From assembly GCF_003544835.1 (NCBI RefSeq), contig NZ_CP032099.1, positions 1,054,001-1,118,000 on the forward strand: a stretch of DNA of 64,000 nt. The letters are read 5' to 3'. Below are positions 7,564 to 18,113 of this stretch, one piece after another. Each line of letters starts with the position of its first letter. Position 1 is the stretch's first letter. Source of the stretch: Aliarcobacter skirrowii CCUG 10374 (GTDB taxonomy: Bacteria; Campylobacterota; Campylobacteria; Campylobacterales; Arcobacteraceae). The notes under the pieces were generated by a model. The model was given only the letters and a program-made list of their open reading frames with translations, searched no databases and was not told the DNA's origin. The translations under genes were made by a program, and so were the position numbers.

Positions 7564-9774
7564 CTATAAAAAATCTAACTTTTCTATTTTATTATTTTTT
7601 ATAAATTGATTATAAATATGCCTCATCTGTTTTAATTCACTCTCTTTAAAAATAGAGATATTTTTTTTAAGTTTATCTACAACATCTTTTGTATCAAGCT
7701 GTAATAAACTTTTTGCAATATAATTTTCTATTAAAACCATTCCTAATCTTTTTATAGATTTTGTATATTCCAAAATTTCAAGAGCCTCATTTGTCTTTAT
7801 TAAAACAATATTACAAAGTTCTTTATCAAAAATATTTGAGATTTTATATAAAATATTTAATGCATAATTATGTAAAACAACTGGCATTTCATCTCTATCT
7901 CCAACAGACTCTTTTAAATTCAATCCAATTTTTCCAAAATTTATAGCCTTGTTTATAGTTTCATCATTTTTATTTACATCTAAAATATACTTAAATCTAT
8001 AAGATATTGCCATATTTACAAAAGTTGCTCCATACTCAAAAGGTCCTAAAGCTGGTATTGCTAAACATTTTTTATAAAAATTTATAGCATCATCATAGTT
8101 CTCTTCCCATTCACAAAGATTTGCTTTGATATTGTAAAAATGCCACAACCATAAAGGAACATTGTCTTCATTGTGAGAAAAAAGTAGTTTTTCTAGTGTT
8201 TCTAAAGATTCTATTGCCTCTTGTTTTAAAGTAGCATTTCTTTGAGAAATTATAATCCAAGCGGCTTTTCTTTGATAATATCTTACTTCAATATCTGATG
8301 GTCTATGATTTTTACCAAGTTTTAGCTCTTTTGGTAAACTATTATATGCTTGTTCAAAATGCCCCATTCTTTCATATAAAGAGCATATATTTAATATATA
8401 TTTATTTGGATTAATCTCGTATAAATACTTATTTAAAAGTATCGCTTGTTCAAAATATCCACTTCTTTCAAATAAAAATGCCAAATCATTTAATGTACTT
8501 ATTGATAATTTTCTATAATAAGATTTTGAAGAGTTTTCGAAACTATTAATATCGCTTGAATCAAACATAAATCCAGCTATTTCAAACCAATAATCATTTA
8601 TTAATTCATATTGTTGTTTATCTTTGATTGAGATTATAAACTTTTCTAATATTTTAATAACTCTTTTTTCATCTAAAACTAAATCTTTAACATAGTAATA
8701 TAAAATTAAAAGAGAGATTGGATTTTCAAATTTTAAAACACAATCTTCAAGATGATTTCTCAAATATTGAGATAACTCTTTTTTTTGTGATTTTAAATCC
8801 TTAAATTTTACACTATTTGTAAAAAATATTTGTAAAGATTTTTCTTGAGATAAAAAATTAAAATCTTCAAAACTTCTATTTATAAAACTTTGGAAACCAA
8901 AACCTAAATGATTTTCATCTTCAGATTTAATAAAATTTTTTCCACAATATTCAAAAAGTTCCAAAGATGTAAATATCTTTTTATCTTTACTTTTAACAAT
9001 TTTTGTAGAGCAAAGTTGCAGCAAAGAGTAAAAAATTTGCTCTTTTTGTGATAATAAAACATCAATATTTGATTTTTTTTCTATCTTATCATTTTTAACT
9101 ATTTTTATATTTTTTACACCTATATTTTCAAGATTTTTTTGAATAACTTGAACTTTATCAGACCTTACATAAAAATATATATTTTCAAATCTATTTAAAA
9201 TAATATTTACAAAAATAGACCAAAGCCAGTGATTTTGCTCCTCTAAGTCAAAGTTATATAGATGAATTTCTGATTTTATATCAAAGTTTGAATAAGCTAA
9301 TTTTAATCGCTTTGCTTTTCTAATATCTTTATTAAACCATGAGTTAATCAAGTTTTTTAGTTCATTTCCTTCTGAATCCAAAATTTTTGGCATAAATAGA
9401 AGAGATAAAAATAAAAAAATCACAAATCCTAAAGATATATAATCTTTTAATTCAAAACTACTTGGGGTTTCAAGAACTATTTTTTTTAAAAAATCTTCAT
9501 AAATTGAGATTGTTAAAAATGCAATTAAAATTATAAATACTGAGATAAATGAGATAGTTAAAGGAATAAATCTTTTATTTACAAAATAGGAAAAAGTTCT
9601 ATTTTTGCCAATCAAACTATTTATATCTTCTTCAAATTTATCCAAAGAGTCATTTTCACAATATGTTATATTTAAACTATTTTTTTCTTTAGAAATTGAG
9701 CTATCTTCTTTTTTTTCTCTTCTGTTTTGTGATAATTTTGATGTGACAATAAAATAATTTATATTTTTATTCAT
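7564..9774 (-). CDS. large membrane protein with TPR-like C-terminal half (736 aa)
   Basis: I do not recognise a named family. The N-terminal part is cytoplasmic and charged, then come two membrane segments (about residues 71-92 and 113-130). A cytoplasmic region follows in which WSIFVNIILNRFENIYFYV resembles a short folded domain. From about residue 440 onward the pattern of aromatic and Ala positions in paired helices (FERSGYFEQAILLNKYLYEINP, YERMGHFEQAYNSLP, EENYDDAINFYKKCLAIP) indicates tetratricopeptide repeats. It overlaps the GGCT-like gene by one base (TAATG), so the two are coupled. A scaffold or adaptor role at the membrane is plausible but unproven. Confidence 0.6.
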   Translation of the reverse strand: MNKNINYFIVTSKLSQNRREKKEDSSISKEKNSLNITYCENDSLDKFEEDINSLIGKNRTFSYFVNKRFIPLTISFISVFIILIAFLTISIYEDFLKKIVLETPSSFELKDYISLGFVIFLFLSLLFMPKILDSEGNELKNLINSWFNKDIRKAKRLKLAYSNFDIKSEIHLYNFDLEEQNHWLWSIFVNIILNRFENIYFYVRSDKVQVIQKNLENIGVKNIKIVKNDKIEKKSNIDVLLSQKEQIFYSLLQLCSTKIVKSKDKKIFTSLELFEYCGKNFIKSEDENHLGFGFQSFINRSFEDFNFLSQEKSLQIFFTNSVKFKDLKSQKKELSQYLRNHLEDCVLKFENPISLLILYYYVKDLVLDEKRVIKILEKFIISIKDKQQYELINDYWFEIAGFMFDSSDINSFENSSKSYYRKLSISTLNDLAFLFERSGYFEQAILLNKYLYEINPNKYILNICSLYERMGHFEQAYNSLPKELKLGKNHRPSDIEVRYYQRKAAWIIISQRNATLKQEAIESLETLEKLLFSHNEDNVPLWLWHFYNIKANLCEWEENYDDAINFYKKCLAIPALGPFEYGATFVNMAISYRFKYILDVNKNDETINKAINFGKIGLNLKESVGDRDEMPVVLHNYALNILYKISNIFDKELCNIVLIKTNEALEILEYTKSIKRLGMVLIENYIAKSLLQLDTKDVVDKLKKNISIFKESELKQMRHIYNQFIKNNKIEKLDFL

Positions 9775-10337
9775 TATAATCTCTTACTATTTTTTGCAGC
9801 TTGATTTTGAATTGGATCACTAAAAGTATAAATACCCTCTTTTATTTCAAATGGAAAATTAGAAAATATATCTTCAAAGTTATCTTGAAACTCTTTTGAG
9901 AAATTTTCAACTCCCCCTTTTACAATTTCGATATATCTTGAAGGAATAAAACAGTTTTCTTGTCCAATTTTTGCTATTTTATCATCTTTAGTTGTCATAA
10001 AAGCTATTAAATCTTCATCTAAATTTTGATTAAAAATATTCTCTTTTTTTATAGTTATACAACTATAATTTTTCTCTCTTAATTTCAAAACTTCAAACTC
10101 TTCTTCACTTATTTTTATCATAACTCCAAAAATATAAGAGTTTTCATCTTTTTGTATATTTAAAAAGACACCATTTACAAGCTCTTTTTCAAAATAAATA
10201 GACTCAATAGAGTTCCAAACTCTTTTATATCCTTTTATTTTTACTGGAATTAAATCTTCTTTTTTAAGCTCTCTATTTTTAAATGAATTTTGAGCACTTT
10301 TTATATTTACTAACGAACCAAATCCAAACAAATACAT
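9774..10337 (-). CDS. gamma-glutamylcyclotransferase (GGCT/AIG2)-like protein
   Basis: A 187-residue protein beginning MYLFGFGSLVN, a variant of the YGSL motif that binds gamma-glutamyl substrates in the GGCT/AIG2/ChaC fold. Later segments NGVFLNI and FGVMIKISEEEFEVLKLRE match the fold's GxxF/Y and the glutamate-bearing strand (E in LREKNYS), the expected general base. It may cleave gamma-glutamyl peptides to 5-oxoproline, though many family members have other amine chemistry. It is first in a minus-strand group with the TPR protein, divergent from the Fe-S protein gene. Confidence 0.7.
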   Translation of the reverse strand: MYLFGFGSLVNIKSAQNSFKNRELKKEDLIPVKIKGYKRVWNSIESIYFEKELVNGVFLNIQKDENSYIFGVMIKISEEEFEVLKLREKNYSCITIKKENIFNQNLDEDLIAFMTTKDDKIAKIGQENCFIPSRYIEIVKGGVENFSKEFQDNFEDIFSNFPFEIKEGIYTFSDPIQNQAAKNSKRL

Positions 10338-10432
10338 ATAAAACCTTTCATATATAAATTCATAAATAGTATCGTTTTTTAATTTAAGAGCTTATATATT
10401 GCCTATTTAACACTTTTTAACCATTTTTTGAG

Positions 10433-10438
10433 TATATT
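10433..10438 (+). promoter_or_regulatory. possible -10 box upstream of the Fe-S oxidoreductase gene
   Basis: TATATT preceded by a T-rich run (TTTTTTGAG) lies about 37 bases before the start of the Fe-S protein gene in a 138-base divergent gap. It fits the T-rich plus -10 promoter style of Campylobacterota, but AT-rich background makes chance matches common. Confidence 0.3.
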
Positions 10439-10475
10439 AATCCTTTTATTATAAAATTTTTAAGGCTTTTTTAAA

Positions 10476-11756
10476 ATGAATAAATTTGATTATACAAAGA
10501 TATCTGATGATTGTATTAAATGTGGAAAGTGTAAACCTGTATGTACAATATTTAATATAAATCAAGATGAAGCAACAAGTCCTAGAGGATTTATAGACCT
10601 TTTGGGAGCTTATAAAAGAGATGAGCTTGAGCTAGATAAAACGGCTAAAGAGATATTTGAATCATGTTTTTTATGTACAAACTGTGTTGAAGTTTGTCCA
10701 AATGATTTACCAACTGATATGATTATTGAGCAAGTAAGAAGTGATATTGCCAAAAAGTTTGGAATAGCTTGGTATAAAAGATTGTTCTTCTTCCTTTTAA
10801 GACATAGAAAAATTATGGATTTTATGTCAAAACTAGGATATATGTTTCAAACATGTGCTATTAAAATAGATGAAAAAACAAAAAGTGCAACTCCTAGATT
10901 TAGCCTTCCTATTGTAAAAAAAGATAGAGCCCTGCCATATGCAGATAGCATTAGTTTTTTAAATAAATATCCTGAAAATATGAAGTTTAGTGTTGAAGAT
11001 AAAAGAAAAAAAGTTGCTATTTTTATTGGTTGTATGAGTAACTACACTTATACAAATACAGGAGATAGTTTAGTAAAAATTCTTAAAAAACTAAAATATG
11101 ATGTATTTATTCCAAAAAAACAGTTGTGCTGTGGAGCACCTGCATATTTTACAGGTGCTTTTGATACAGTTGATTATCTAACTAAAAAAAATATTGAATA
11201 TTTTGAATCTTGGATAGATGATGTTGAAGCTGTTATTATTCCAGAAGCTACATGTAGTGCAATGATAAATAAAGATTGGGAACACTACTTACATGACCAA
11301 CCAGAGTGGAAACAAAGAGCTGTTAAACTATCTAAAAAAATATTTTTAGCAACAAAATGGCTAGAAAATAGTACAGAGTTAAAAGATATATTGTCAAAAA
11401 GTGGTAAAAAAATTGATCAAATGGTAACTTATCACGACCCTTGTCATGCAAAAAAGATGCAAAATGTTTGGAAAGAGCCAAGAGAACTTTTAAAACAAAA
11501 CTATATTTTAAAAGAGATGAGTGATTCAAATAGATGTTGTGGATTTGGTGGAGTTACTATGCAAACAGAAAAATTTAGTTTTGCAAGAGCAGCAGGTGCT
11601 CCAAAAGCAGCAATGATAAGAGATAGCAAGGCTCAAATAGTAAGTGCTGAGTGTAGTGCTTGCAGAATGCAAATAACAGATAGTTTATATCATGCAAATG
11701 TTGATGTGGTATTTAAAAATCCAATTGAGTTAATTGCTGAAGCTTTAGAAGATTAA
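10476..11756 (+). CDS. GlcF/LutA-type iron-sulfur oxidoreductase subunit
   Basis: A 426-residue cytoplasmic or membrane-peripheral protein with two [4Fe-4S] ferredoxin motifs, CIKCGKCKPVC (Cys13-23) and CFLCTNCVEVCP (from Cys64). Two CCG domains follow (CCGAPAYFTG and CCGFGG), the heterodisulfide-reductase-type cluster ligands. This is the layout of the Fe-S subunit of glycolate or lactate oxidases (GlcF, LutA, DldF). No FAD subunit gene is adjacent, so the substrate cannot be fixed from context. The lgt gene starts one base after its stop, so the two are probably co-transcribed. Confidence 0.82.
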   Translation: MNKFDYTKISDDCIKCGKCKPVCTIFNINQDEATSPRGFIDLLGAYKRDELELDKTAKEIFESCFLCTNCVEVCPNDLPTDMIIEQVRSDIAKKFGIAWYKRLFFFLLRHRKIMDFMSKLGYMFQTCAIKIDEKTKSATPRFSLPIVKKDRALPYADSISFLNKYPENMKFSVEDKRKKVAIFIGCMSNYTYTNTGDSLVKILKKLKYDVFIPKKQLCCGAPAYFTGAFDTVDYLTKKNIEYFESWIDDVEAVIIPEATCSAMINKDWEHYLHDQPEWKQRAVKLSKKIFLATKWLENSTELKDILSKSGKKIDQMVTYHDPCHAKKMQNVWKEPRELLKQNYILKEMSDSNRCCGFGGVTMQTEKFSFARAAGAPKAAMIRDSKAQIVSAECSACRMQITDSLYHANVDVVFKNPIELIAEALED

Positions 11757-11757
11757 T

Positions 11758-12576
11758 ATGGAATTTTGGCAAAATATATACTCACAATTTGATCCTGTAG
11801 CTTTTAGAATTGGTGAGATTGCAGTTCATTGGTATGGAATAATGTATGCATTAGCACTTTTAAGTGCTATATTTATTGCAAAGTGGTTTATAAAATATGA
11901 CAAAATAAATATTAGCCAAGATATTTTTGATTCATATATTTGGTGGGCTGAAATTGGTGTTATTTTAGGTGCAAGAATTGGATATATCCTATTTTATGAT
12001 CCAAATACAACTTACTACTTAACAAATCCTTGGCAGATATTTAATCCTTATGTAAATGGTGTTTATGTTGGAATTGCTGGTATGAGTTATCATGGAGCAT
12101 TTATTGGATTTATTATAGCTTCACTTCTATTTTGTAGAAGAAAAAATATTAATTTTTGGTTTATAACAGATATTTCTGTTTTAGGAATTAGTGCTGCTTA
12201 TGTATTTGGTAGAATTGGAAACTTCTTTAATCAAGAGCTTGTAGGAAGAGTTACAGATGTTCCTTGGGCAATTTATGTTGATGGGATTTTGCGACACCCT
12301 TCTCAGTTATATGAAGCCTTTTTAGAAGGAGTTTTAGTATTTTTAATACTTGTTTATTTTAGAAATAGAAAAAAATTTGATGGTCAATTAGCTTTAATGT
12401 ATGGAATTTTCTATACTATTGCAAGAATTATTGCAGAGTTTTATAGAGAACCAGATTGGCAATTAGGATTTTTAGCTGGAAATTGGCTAACTATGGGAAT
12501 GTTACAATCGTTTGGAATTTTATTTATATGTTTAGCTATATATTATATGAAATTAAAAGTAGTGCTAAAAAAATAG
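11758..12576 (+). CDS. lgt: phosphatidylglycerol-prolipoprotein diacylglyceryl transferase
   Basis: A 272-residue polytopic inner-membrane enzyme that moves diacylglycerol from phosphatidylglycerol to the lipobox cysteine of prolipoproteins. Family motifs seen are HWYGIMYALA near the N-terminus, GARIGYILFYD, the signature FGRIGNFFNQELVGR and HPSQLYEAFLEG. About seven membrane helices fit the hydropathy. Its ATG follows the Fe-S gene stop by one base. It ends convergently with a small minus-strand gene two bases away, leaving no room for a separate terminator. Confidence 0.95.
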   Translation: MEFWQNIYSQFDPVAFRIGEIAVHWYGIMYALALLSAIFIAKWFIKYDKINISQDIFDSYIWWAEIGVILGARIGYILFYDPNTTYYLTNPWQIFNPYVNGVYVGIAGMSYHGAFIGFIIASLLFCRRKNINFWFITDISVLGISAAYVFGRIGNFFNQELVGRVTDVPWAIYVDGILRHPSQLYEAFLEGVLVFLILVYFRNRKKFDGQLALMYGIFYTIARIIAEFYREPDWQLGFLAGNWLTMGMLQSFGILFICLAIYYMKLKVVLKK

Positions 12577-12578
12577 CC

Positions 12579-12776
12579 CTACTTTGTATCTTTTTTTGGA
12601 ACAATCTTAAAAAATTCGGCTTTTGTTAAATCTTGTAAGAACTTTGGTTCAATTTTATGCAAAGCAATAATATCAACTCTTTTATCATTGTAAAGCCAAG
12701 ATTTACCTGTATCTTTTAGAGTCTCCTCTTTAAAAAGTTTTACCAAATCTTGCTTACTTAAAATTAGCTCTTCCAA
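12579..12776 (-). CDS. small hypothetical protein (65 aa)
   Basis: Not recognised. This 65-residue, lysine-rich soluble protein starts at a TTG with AAGGA five bases upstream and lies eight bases after the regulator gene, so it is likely translated from the same message. The sequence MEELILSKQDLVKLFKEET followed by WLYNDKRVDIIALHKIEP has a mixed helix and strand pattern, with no cysteines and no membrane segment. It may be a partner of the upstream regulator, but nothing in the sequence proves it. Confidence 0.55.
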   Translation of the reverse strand: MEELILSKQDLVKLFKEETLKDTGKSWLYNDKRVDIIALHKIEPKFLQDLTKAEFFKIVPKKDTK

Positions 12777-12784
12777 ATTTATCC

Positions 12785-13468
12785 TTATTTTGAATAATGA
12801 GTTAAATCTATTGTATATCCTCTACCTGAATGATTTTTAATTATTGAGTAGTAAGTTTTTAATCTTATTTTATTTACAATATTTCTCATAGTAAAAATTG
12901 ACATTTTTTTACCTTTCCAAACCTCTTTTTGAACTAAATCATAATCAGTAACTTCATCTAATCTACTAATTAAAAGTTTCAAAAATCCTTTTTCAAGTCT
13001 TGTAAACTCAATCATATTATTTGATTTATCAAAGAATTGATCTTTGTATCTATCAAAATATATTCCCTCAGCTAATTTAAATTTATCAGATCTTTGAGTC
13101 TGGTTTAAACACATTAAAACTGATATTAGTATAGAAGATACTGGACAAGATTTTAAAATATATGTATAAGCTTTTAAATTTATAGCTTTTTCTATACTAT
13201 CTTGAGAATCACTCTTGCTTATTACAATAATTGGAACAAATGCTAATTTTTTTTGTATAAGTTGAATAATATTATCCAAAAAAATAGCATTTTGATCAAA
13301 ATCAAGAACAATAATATCGCAATTTTCCAAATCTATTGTATTTGAAAATAATTTATTATTTAATATAATTAGTTCTTTAAATTTGTCTTTAAAGCCCTCT
13401 TTTATTTGCTCATCTTCGCTTATAAAAAGGACTTTTGCATTTTTATTTTGTCTAACTGCTTTTTTCAT
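12785..13468 (-). CDS. OmpR-like response regulator / winged-helix regulator
   Basis: A 227-residue two-domain protein. The N-terminal half (about residues 12-120) has a receiver-like pattern: VLFISEDEQ carries the acidic pair, IIVLDFDQNA a candidate phospho-accepting Asp, IIVISKSDS the conserved Thr/Ser position and YILKSCPV the Lys. The C-terminal half (about residues 145-227) is a winged helix with FTRLEKGFLKLLI and the wing motif GRGYTIDL. The receiver is divergent, so phosphorylation is possible but not certain. It lies 63 bases after the chemoreceptor gene on the same strand; no kinase gene is adjacent. Confidence 0.72.
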   Translation of the reverse strand: MKKAVRQNKNAKVLFISEDEQIKEGFKDKFKELIILNNKLFSNTIDLENCDIIVLDFDQNAIFLDNIIQLIQKKLAFVPIIVISKSDSQDSIEKAINLKAYTYILKSCPVSSILISVLMCLNQTQRSDKFKLAEGIYFDRYKDQFFDKSNNMIEFTRLEKGFLKLLISRLDEVTDYDLVQKEVWKGKKMSIFTMRNIVNKIRLKTYYSIIKNHSGRGYTIDLTHYSK

Positions 13469-13531
13469 TTTCTTCTCTTATGTATAATTTTTTATAAATA
13501 ATAACAAAAACAATATTAATATAAACAAAAT

Positions 13532-16069
13532 TTAAGAGGCACAGTTTACCTCTCTTACTTTATTTAACATATCAAATACAATTTTAGTATTCTCTTCAAT
13601 TTGAACAGCTACATCAAAAATCTCTTCATTTGAAGCTTTTTTTGCATATAAATCTACAGTATCTTGAACCAATGAGTGAACACTGTTATGAGCTTTTGTT
13701 AAAATTTCCCACTCTTTTGTTTTTGCAAAATCTCTATGCTCATTCTCTCTCATCCATTTTCCAAGGTTGCACTCTTTTGAAGTTGCAACTGTAAATTTAT
13801 TTCCTACATTACATTTTGCAAAGTTAATATTTTTGAAATTAATATGATCTGATTTTAGTTTATTAATATTTACAATCATATTTGAATCACAAATTCTGCT
13901 ACTTGCACTCTTATCAAAACTTGTTTGACTTATTGTTTGATCTAAACTAACAGCAAGTTGTGCAGTCTGTTTTGCCATCTCATTAATACTTGAAGCTAAG
14001 TTAGCATTTTGTTGTGTTGCTTGATCCAAACTATTTACAGTATCATTTATCTGAGCCATAGCTTGTTGCTGCTCTCTTGTTGCTGTTGCTACATCTTCAA
14101 TTAATTTTATAGTTACATCGATATTTGAATTTAGCTCATTGTATCCATTTATCATATTTGTAGTGCTATTTTTACCCTCTTTAGCTTTTAAAGTCGCATT
14201 TTCAACAATATTTTTAATCTCATTTGCAGCTTCTGCACTTCTGCTTGCAAGATTTCGCACCTCTTGAGCAACAACTGCAAAACCTTTTCCAGCTTCTCCA
14301 GCAGTTGCTGCTTCAACAGCTGCGTTTAGACTTAAGATATTTGTTTGGAATGCTATTTGATCAATTACACTAATTGCTTCATTTATTGCCATAACCTGAT
14401 CGTTAATCTCATCCATTGAAATAGCTGTTTTTTGTGCTAACTCTTTTCCAATAGCTGTAGATTTTGTAACATTTTGTGCATATTGAGCCATTTTTGTTGC
14501 ATTTTCACTACTTCTTTCAATAGTTGCTGCAATCTCTTCAATAGCAGCAGCAGTCTCTTCAAGACTTGCAGCTTGAATATTTGATGATTCACTTAAATTT
14601 GAAGATGCAATTGACAACTCTTTTGAACTATCATTTAAATCTAAATTTGATTTATAAATTAGACACATAATTTCATTTATACTTGATTGTGTAACTCTTA
14701 CTCCATTTACTAATGATGAGATAATTCCTGAAGTATTCTCTATATTTTTAATATTGTAATCATACTGTGCATTTGATAAAGCAATAATTGCATCATTTAC
14801 AACCAATAAATTTGATTGAGTTTTTTCAATCATTTTGTTTATCTCTTTAACTAAAGAGTTTACTCTATTTGAGTTTGCAACTCCTACAACTTTATCATTT
14901 AACAATCCAGCATTAACTTTTTCTATAACTTTTTTTGTCTCATCAATAACAATTTGATCTTGAATATGACCTTTTTCGATTGAATCTAAATATCTATTAA
15001 AACTAGTTACAACATCTCCTATTTCATCATTTGATATAACTTCTATTCTACTTTCAACTGATGATGTATGAGTTATTTGGTCAATAGTTTTTTTAAGACT
15101 CAAAATAGGATTTAAAATACCTATTTTCATATTTATCAAAGATGCTATCATTGTAACTAATAAAGCAAGAACTAAAATAATTAAAGCAACATATACTATT
15201 TTTGAAGCTTGTTCTATTGCACTTTGAACACTACTTATAGGTTCTGCTAAAAGAGTAATACCTAATTTTTTACCTTGAAAATCAACAACATTATCATATG
15301 TATAAAAATATTTTTTTGATACCAAATAACCATCTTTTAATAACTTATCAAAATCTATTGTTTTTGCATCTGCTAAAAAATCTTCATTAACAAATTTTTG
15401 AGAAATCAAATATTTATTTATAACTTTTTTATCATCATATTTAGCTGTCGCTAAGGCTGTATCCATTAGAAGTAGATATGCTTTACCCTCTTTATCAAAA
15501 TCAATAGCAACAGAGTTTAATCCTTGCATAAACTCTAAAGAACCCACATGAACACCATCTTTTAAAACAGGAACCACAGATCTTAACTCCAAACCTGCAT
15601 TTCCAATCTCAAAACCATTTACAACTTTTTTTGTTTTATTTACTTCAACAACACTTGCTCTAAATGAACTTAAATCATCTCCATGATTTTTTTGATTCCA
15701 AGATCTTAAAAATGAGTGATTATCTTTTGTATGAATATGGATTTTAATATTTTTAAATGGTGTTGACTCTTTCATTTTCAAACCAAGTAAATCAACAGAT
15801 TTTACAACAGTATCTCTATCTGCATATAGTAATCCACTTTGAAGATTTGAATCATTTGCAATAGATATTGCATTTGAGATTCCAACATCAAGTTTTGAAC
15901 CAACTCTAATATCTTTTAAGTTTTTTAAGCTTTTTACAACATCAGATTGAACTTCATCTTCTAGGCTGTTTTTATAACTATTTAAAACTAAATATCCAAC
16001 AATTAAAGCAATAACTGTAACAACAGCGCTTATAATTGTAAACTTTAAACCAATCCCAAATCTATTCAT
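13532..16069 (-). CDS. methyl-accepting chemotaxis protein with periplasmic Cache sensor and C-terminal CZB domain
   Basis: An 845-residue receptor. Membrane helix 1 is about residues 9-31, then a roughly 260-residue periplasmic region with a dCache_3-like pattern ([38 protein letters not shown]). Helix 2 (about residues 292-316) leads into HAMP-like linkers and the MCP signalling hairpin tip ([34 protein letters not shown]). After it comes a CZB domain with CNLGKWM and HNSVH, supplying Cys and His zinc ligands. CZB domains sense zinc or hypochlorite-type oxidants in Helicobacter TlpD and E. coli DgcZ. It is 28 bases downstream of glyS. Confidence 0.88.
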   Translation of the reverse strand: MNRFGIGLKFTIISAVVTVIALIVGYLVLNSYKNSLEDEVQSDVVKSLKNLKDIRVGSKLDVGISNAISIANDSNLQSGLLYADRDTVVKSVDLLGLKMKESTPFKNIKIHIHTKDNHSFLRSWNQKNHGDDLSSFRASVVEVNKTKKVVNGFEIGNAGLELRSVVPVLKDGVHVGSLEFMQGLNSVAIDFDKEGKAYLLLMDTALATAKYDDKKVINKYLISQKFVNEDFLADAKTIDFDKLLKDGYLVSKKYFYTYDNVVDFQGKKLGITLLAEPISSVQSAIEQASKIVYVALIILVLALLVTMIASLINMKIGILNPILSLKKTIDQITHTSSVESRIEVISNDEIGDVVTSFNRYLDSIEKGHIQDQIVIDETKKVIEKVNAGLLNDKVVGVANSNRVNSLVKEINKMIEKTQSNLLVVNDAIIALSNAQYDYNIKNIENTSGIISSLVNGVRVTQSSINEIMCLIYKSNLDLNDSSKELSIASSNLSESSNIQAASLEETAAAIEEIAATIERSSENATKMAQYAQNVTKSTAIGKELAQKTAISMDEINDQVMAINEAISVIDQIAFQTNILSLNAAVEAATAGEAGKGFAVVAQEVRNLASRSAEAANEIKNIVENATLKAKEGKNSTTNMINGYNELNSNIDVTIKLIEDVATATREQQQAMAQINDTVNSLDQATQQNANLASSINEMAKQTAQLAVSLDQTISQTSFDKSASSRICDSNMIVNINKLKSDHINFKNINFAKCNVGNKFTVATSKECNLGKWMRENEHRDFAKTKEWEILTKAHNSVHSLVQDTVDLYAKKASNEEIFDVAVQIEENTKIVFDMLNKVREVNCAS

Positions 16070-16097
16070 ATTTTACTCTCCCTTGTATCTTTTAATA

Positions 16098-18113
16098 TTA
16101 TATTGTAATCTCTTTAATATCAGCTATATTTCTAAATCCTAAATATACTTGTGATATTAAATTTTTTCTATTTGTTTTGATTTTTTCATCTTCATGATTT
16201 ACAAAAACTTTTTCAAAAAAGTTATCAAGATTTGATTTTAATGAGAAAAGTGCATCAAGCTCTTCTTCAAAACTATCAAATTTTTTATCTTTGATTTTTG
16301 AATAATTTGCAAAAAGAGTTTTTTCTTCATCTTGCTCAAAAAGTCTCTCATCTACACTTAAATTACTATTTAAATCAACATCTTTAACAATATTTGCAAC
16401 TCTTTTAAATGTAGCACTATACTCTTTAAAACTATCACTTTCTACTATTGGATTTAAAGCCTCTACTTTTTGGAAAATTTTATATATATTTGACTCTTTA
16501 CTAGCTAAAACTGCTTTTAAAACTGTTGGATTTACATCAAAAATTTTAAATAGTCTATCATTGAAAAAATCTAATAAAACTTTTATATCAAGATTTTTAT
16601 AATTTACTTTTAAATCTTCTACTATAGTTTTAAAATCAATATTAAGTTTATGCTCAATAGCAATTCTTACTATTCCAAAAGCTGCTCGTCTTAGAGCAAA
16701 TGGATCTTTTGAACCTGTTGGAATTTTTCCAACACTAAACAAAGCCATAAGATTATCAATCTTATTTGACATTGCAACTATTGAAGAGAAAATAGAGCTT
16801 GGAAGCTCACTATTTTCACCAGTTGGAAGGTATTGCTCTTTTAATGCTAAACTAATTTTTTCATCATTTTTTGCAATTTTTGAGTAGTAATACCCCATAA
16901 GTCCTTGAAGTTCTGTAAACTCATAAACCATCTCACTCATTAAATCAGCTTTTGAAAGCATTACTGCTTTTTGAATTAGTTCAACTTCATTTACACCTAG
17001 TTTATTTGCTAAATAAGATGCTATTTTTGCTTCTCTTTCACATTTATCATAAACAGTTCCTAAACCTTCAACAAAAACAAGTTTTTTTAACCCTTCATTT
17101 GATAAACCATTTTTAATATCATTTTTATAAAAAAACATTGCATCTGCAAGTCTAGGTCTTAAAACCTTCTCATTTCCAGCAATTATATATCCAAAATCAT
17201 CTGTGAGAGCATTTGAAACAACTATAAAACTGTTTGTAAGTTTTCCATCTTTATAAACTGCAAAATATCTTTGATTTGCCTTCATAGATGTAACAATAAC
17301 TTCAGGTGGAAGAGTTAAAAACTCCTCATCAAATTTACCAATCAAAGCTGTTGGATACTCTGTAATTGCAACAACTTCATCTAAAAGTTCCATATCAAGC
17401 TCAATTTGAATATTGTGTTTAATCTCAATCTCTTTTAACTGCTTAAGAATCTTCTCTCTTCTTTCATCTTGATATAAAATAACACCATATTTATCAAGTT
17501 TACAAAAATAATCACCAACATCATTAAAAACAAATGGCTCATAAGATTGCATTCTATGACCATAAGATATATTTGAAGAATCAACTCCAAAAAGTTGTGC
17601 AGGAATAATCTCATTTTCAAGCATAACGCTTAAAAATCTAATTGGTCTTATAAAGCTATCACTTCTGCTTCCCCAACGCATAGATTTACCAAAATTAAGA
17701 GTTGATATAAACTCATTTATCATAGAGTTTAAAAGCTCTTTTGACTCTAATCCTTTAATTTGTTGTTTATAATATAAAACTTCACCTTTTCCAAAATCTT
17801 TAAACTCTAACTCATCTACACTTACACCACACTTTTGAGCAAAACTTTGTGCTGCTTTTGTAAAAGAGCCATCTTTAAAAGCTATAGCTTTTGGAGCTCC
17901 AATATTTTCAGCCTCAATATCATCTTGTTTTACTTTAAACTCTCTATGCCATAAAACTAATCTTCTTGGAGTATAAAAAAGTTCAAAATTGCAAAGTAAA
18001 CTATTTTTTTCTAAAATAGATTGCCATTTTTTTTCAATATTTGGAAGCTCTTGTAAAAATGGAATAGCTGGTAACTCTTCAACTCCAATCTCAATCAAAA
18101 GTGGTTTAAGCAT
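16098..18113 (-). CDS. glyS: glycyl-tRNA synthetase beta subunit
   Basis: A 671-residue protein with the N-terminal signature LLIEIGVEELPA, then RRLVLWHRE and GAPKAIAFKDGSFTKAA, later GKSMRWG with FIRPIRFL, and the internal PTGSKDPFALRRAAFGIVRI characteristic of GlyS. It is the tRNA-binding subunit of the heterotetrameric bacterial glycyl-tRNA synthetase; the alpha subunit (glyQ) is not in this window. The ATG lies inside the last codons of a 52-residue membrane-protein gene (8-base overlap), so translation is probably coupled. It belongs to the ribA-rsmG-glyS gene string. Confidence 0.95.
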   Translation of the reverse strand: MLKPLLIEIGVEELPAIPFLQELPNIEKKWQSILEKNSLLCNFELFYTPRRLVLWHREFKVKQDDIEAENIGAPKAIAFKDGSFTKAAQSFAQKCGVSVDELEFKDFGKGEVLYYKQQIKGLESKELLNSMINEFISTLNFGKSMRWGSRSDSFIRPIRFLSVMLENEIIPAQLFGVDSSNISYGHRMQSYEPFVFNDVGDYFCKLDKYGVILYQDERREKILKQLKEIEIKHNIQIELDMELLDEVVAITEYPTALIGKFDEEFLTLPPEVIVTSMKANQRYFAVYKDGKLTNSFIVVSNALTDDFGYIIAGNEKVLRPRLADAMFFYKNDIKNGLSNEGLKKLVFVEGLGTVYDKCEREAKIASYLANKLGVNEVELIQKAVMLSKADLMSEMVYEFTELQGLMGYYYSKIAKNDEKISLALKEQYLPTGENSELPSSIFSSIVAMSNKIDNLMALFSVGKIPTGSKDPFALRRAAFGIVRIAIEHKLNIDFKTIVEDLKVNYKNLDIKVLLDFFNDRLFKIFDVNPTVLKAVLASKESNIYKIFQKVEALNPIVESDSFKEYSATFKRVANIVKDVDLNSNLSVDERLFEQDEEKTLFANYSKIKDKKFDSFEEELDALFSLKSNLDNFFEKVFVNHEDEKIKTNRKNLISQVYLGFRNIADIKEITI

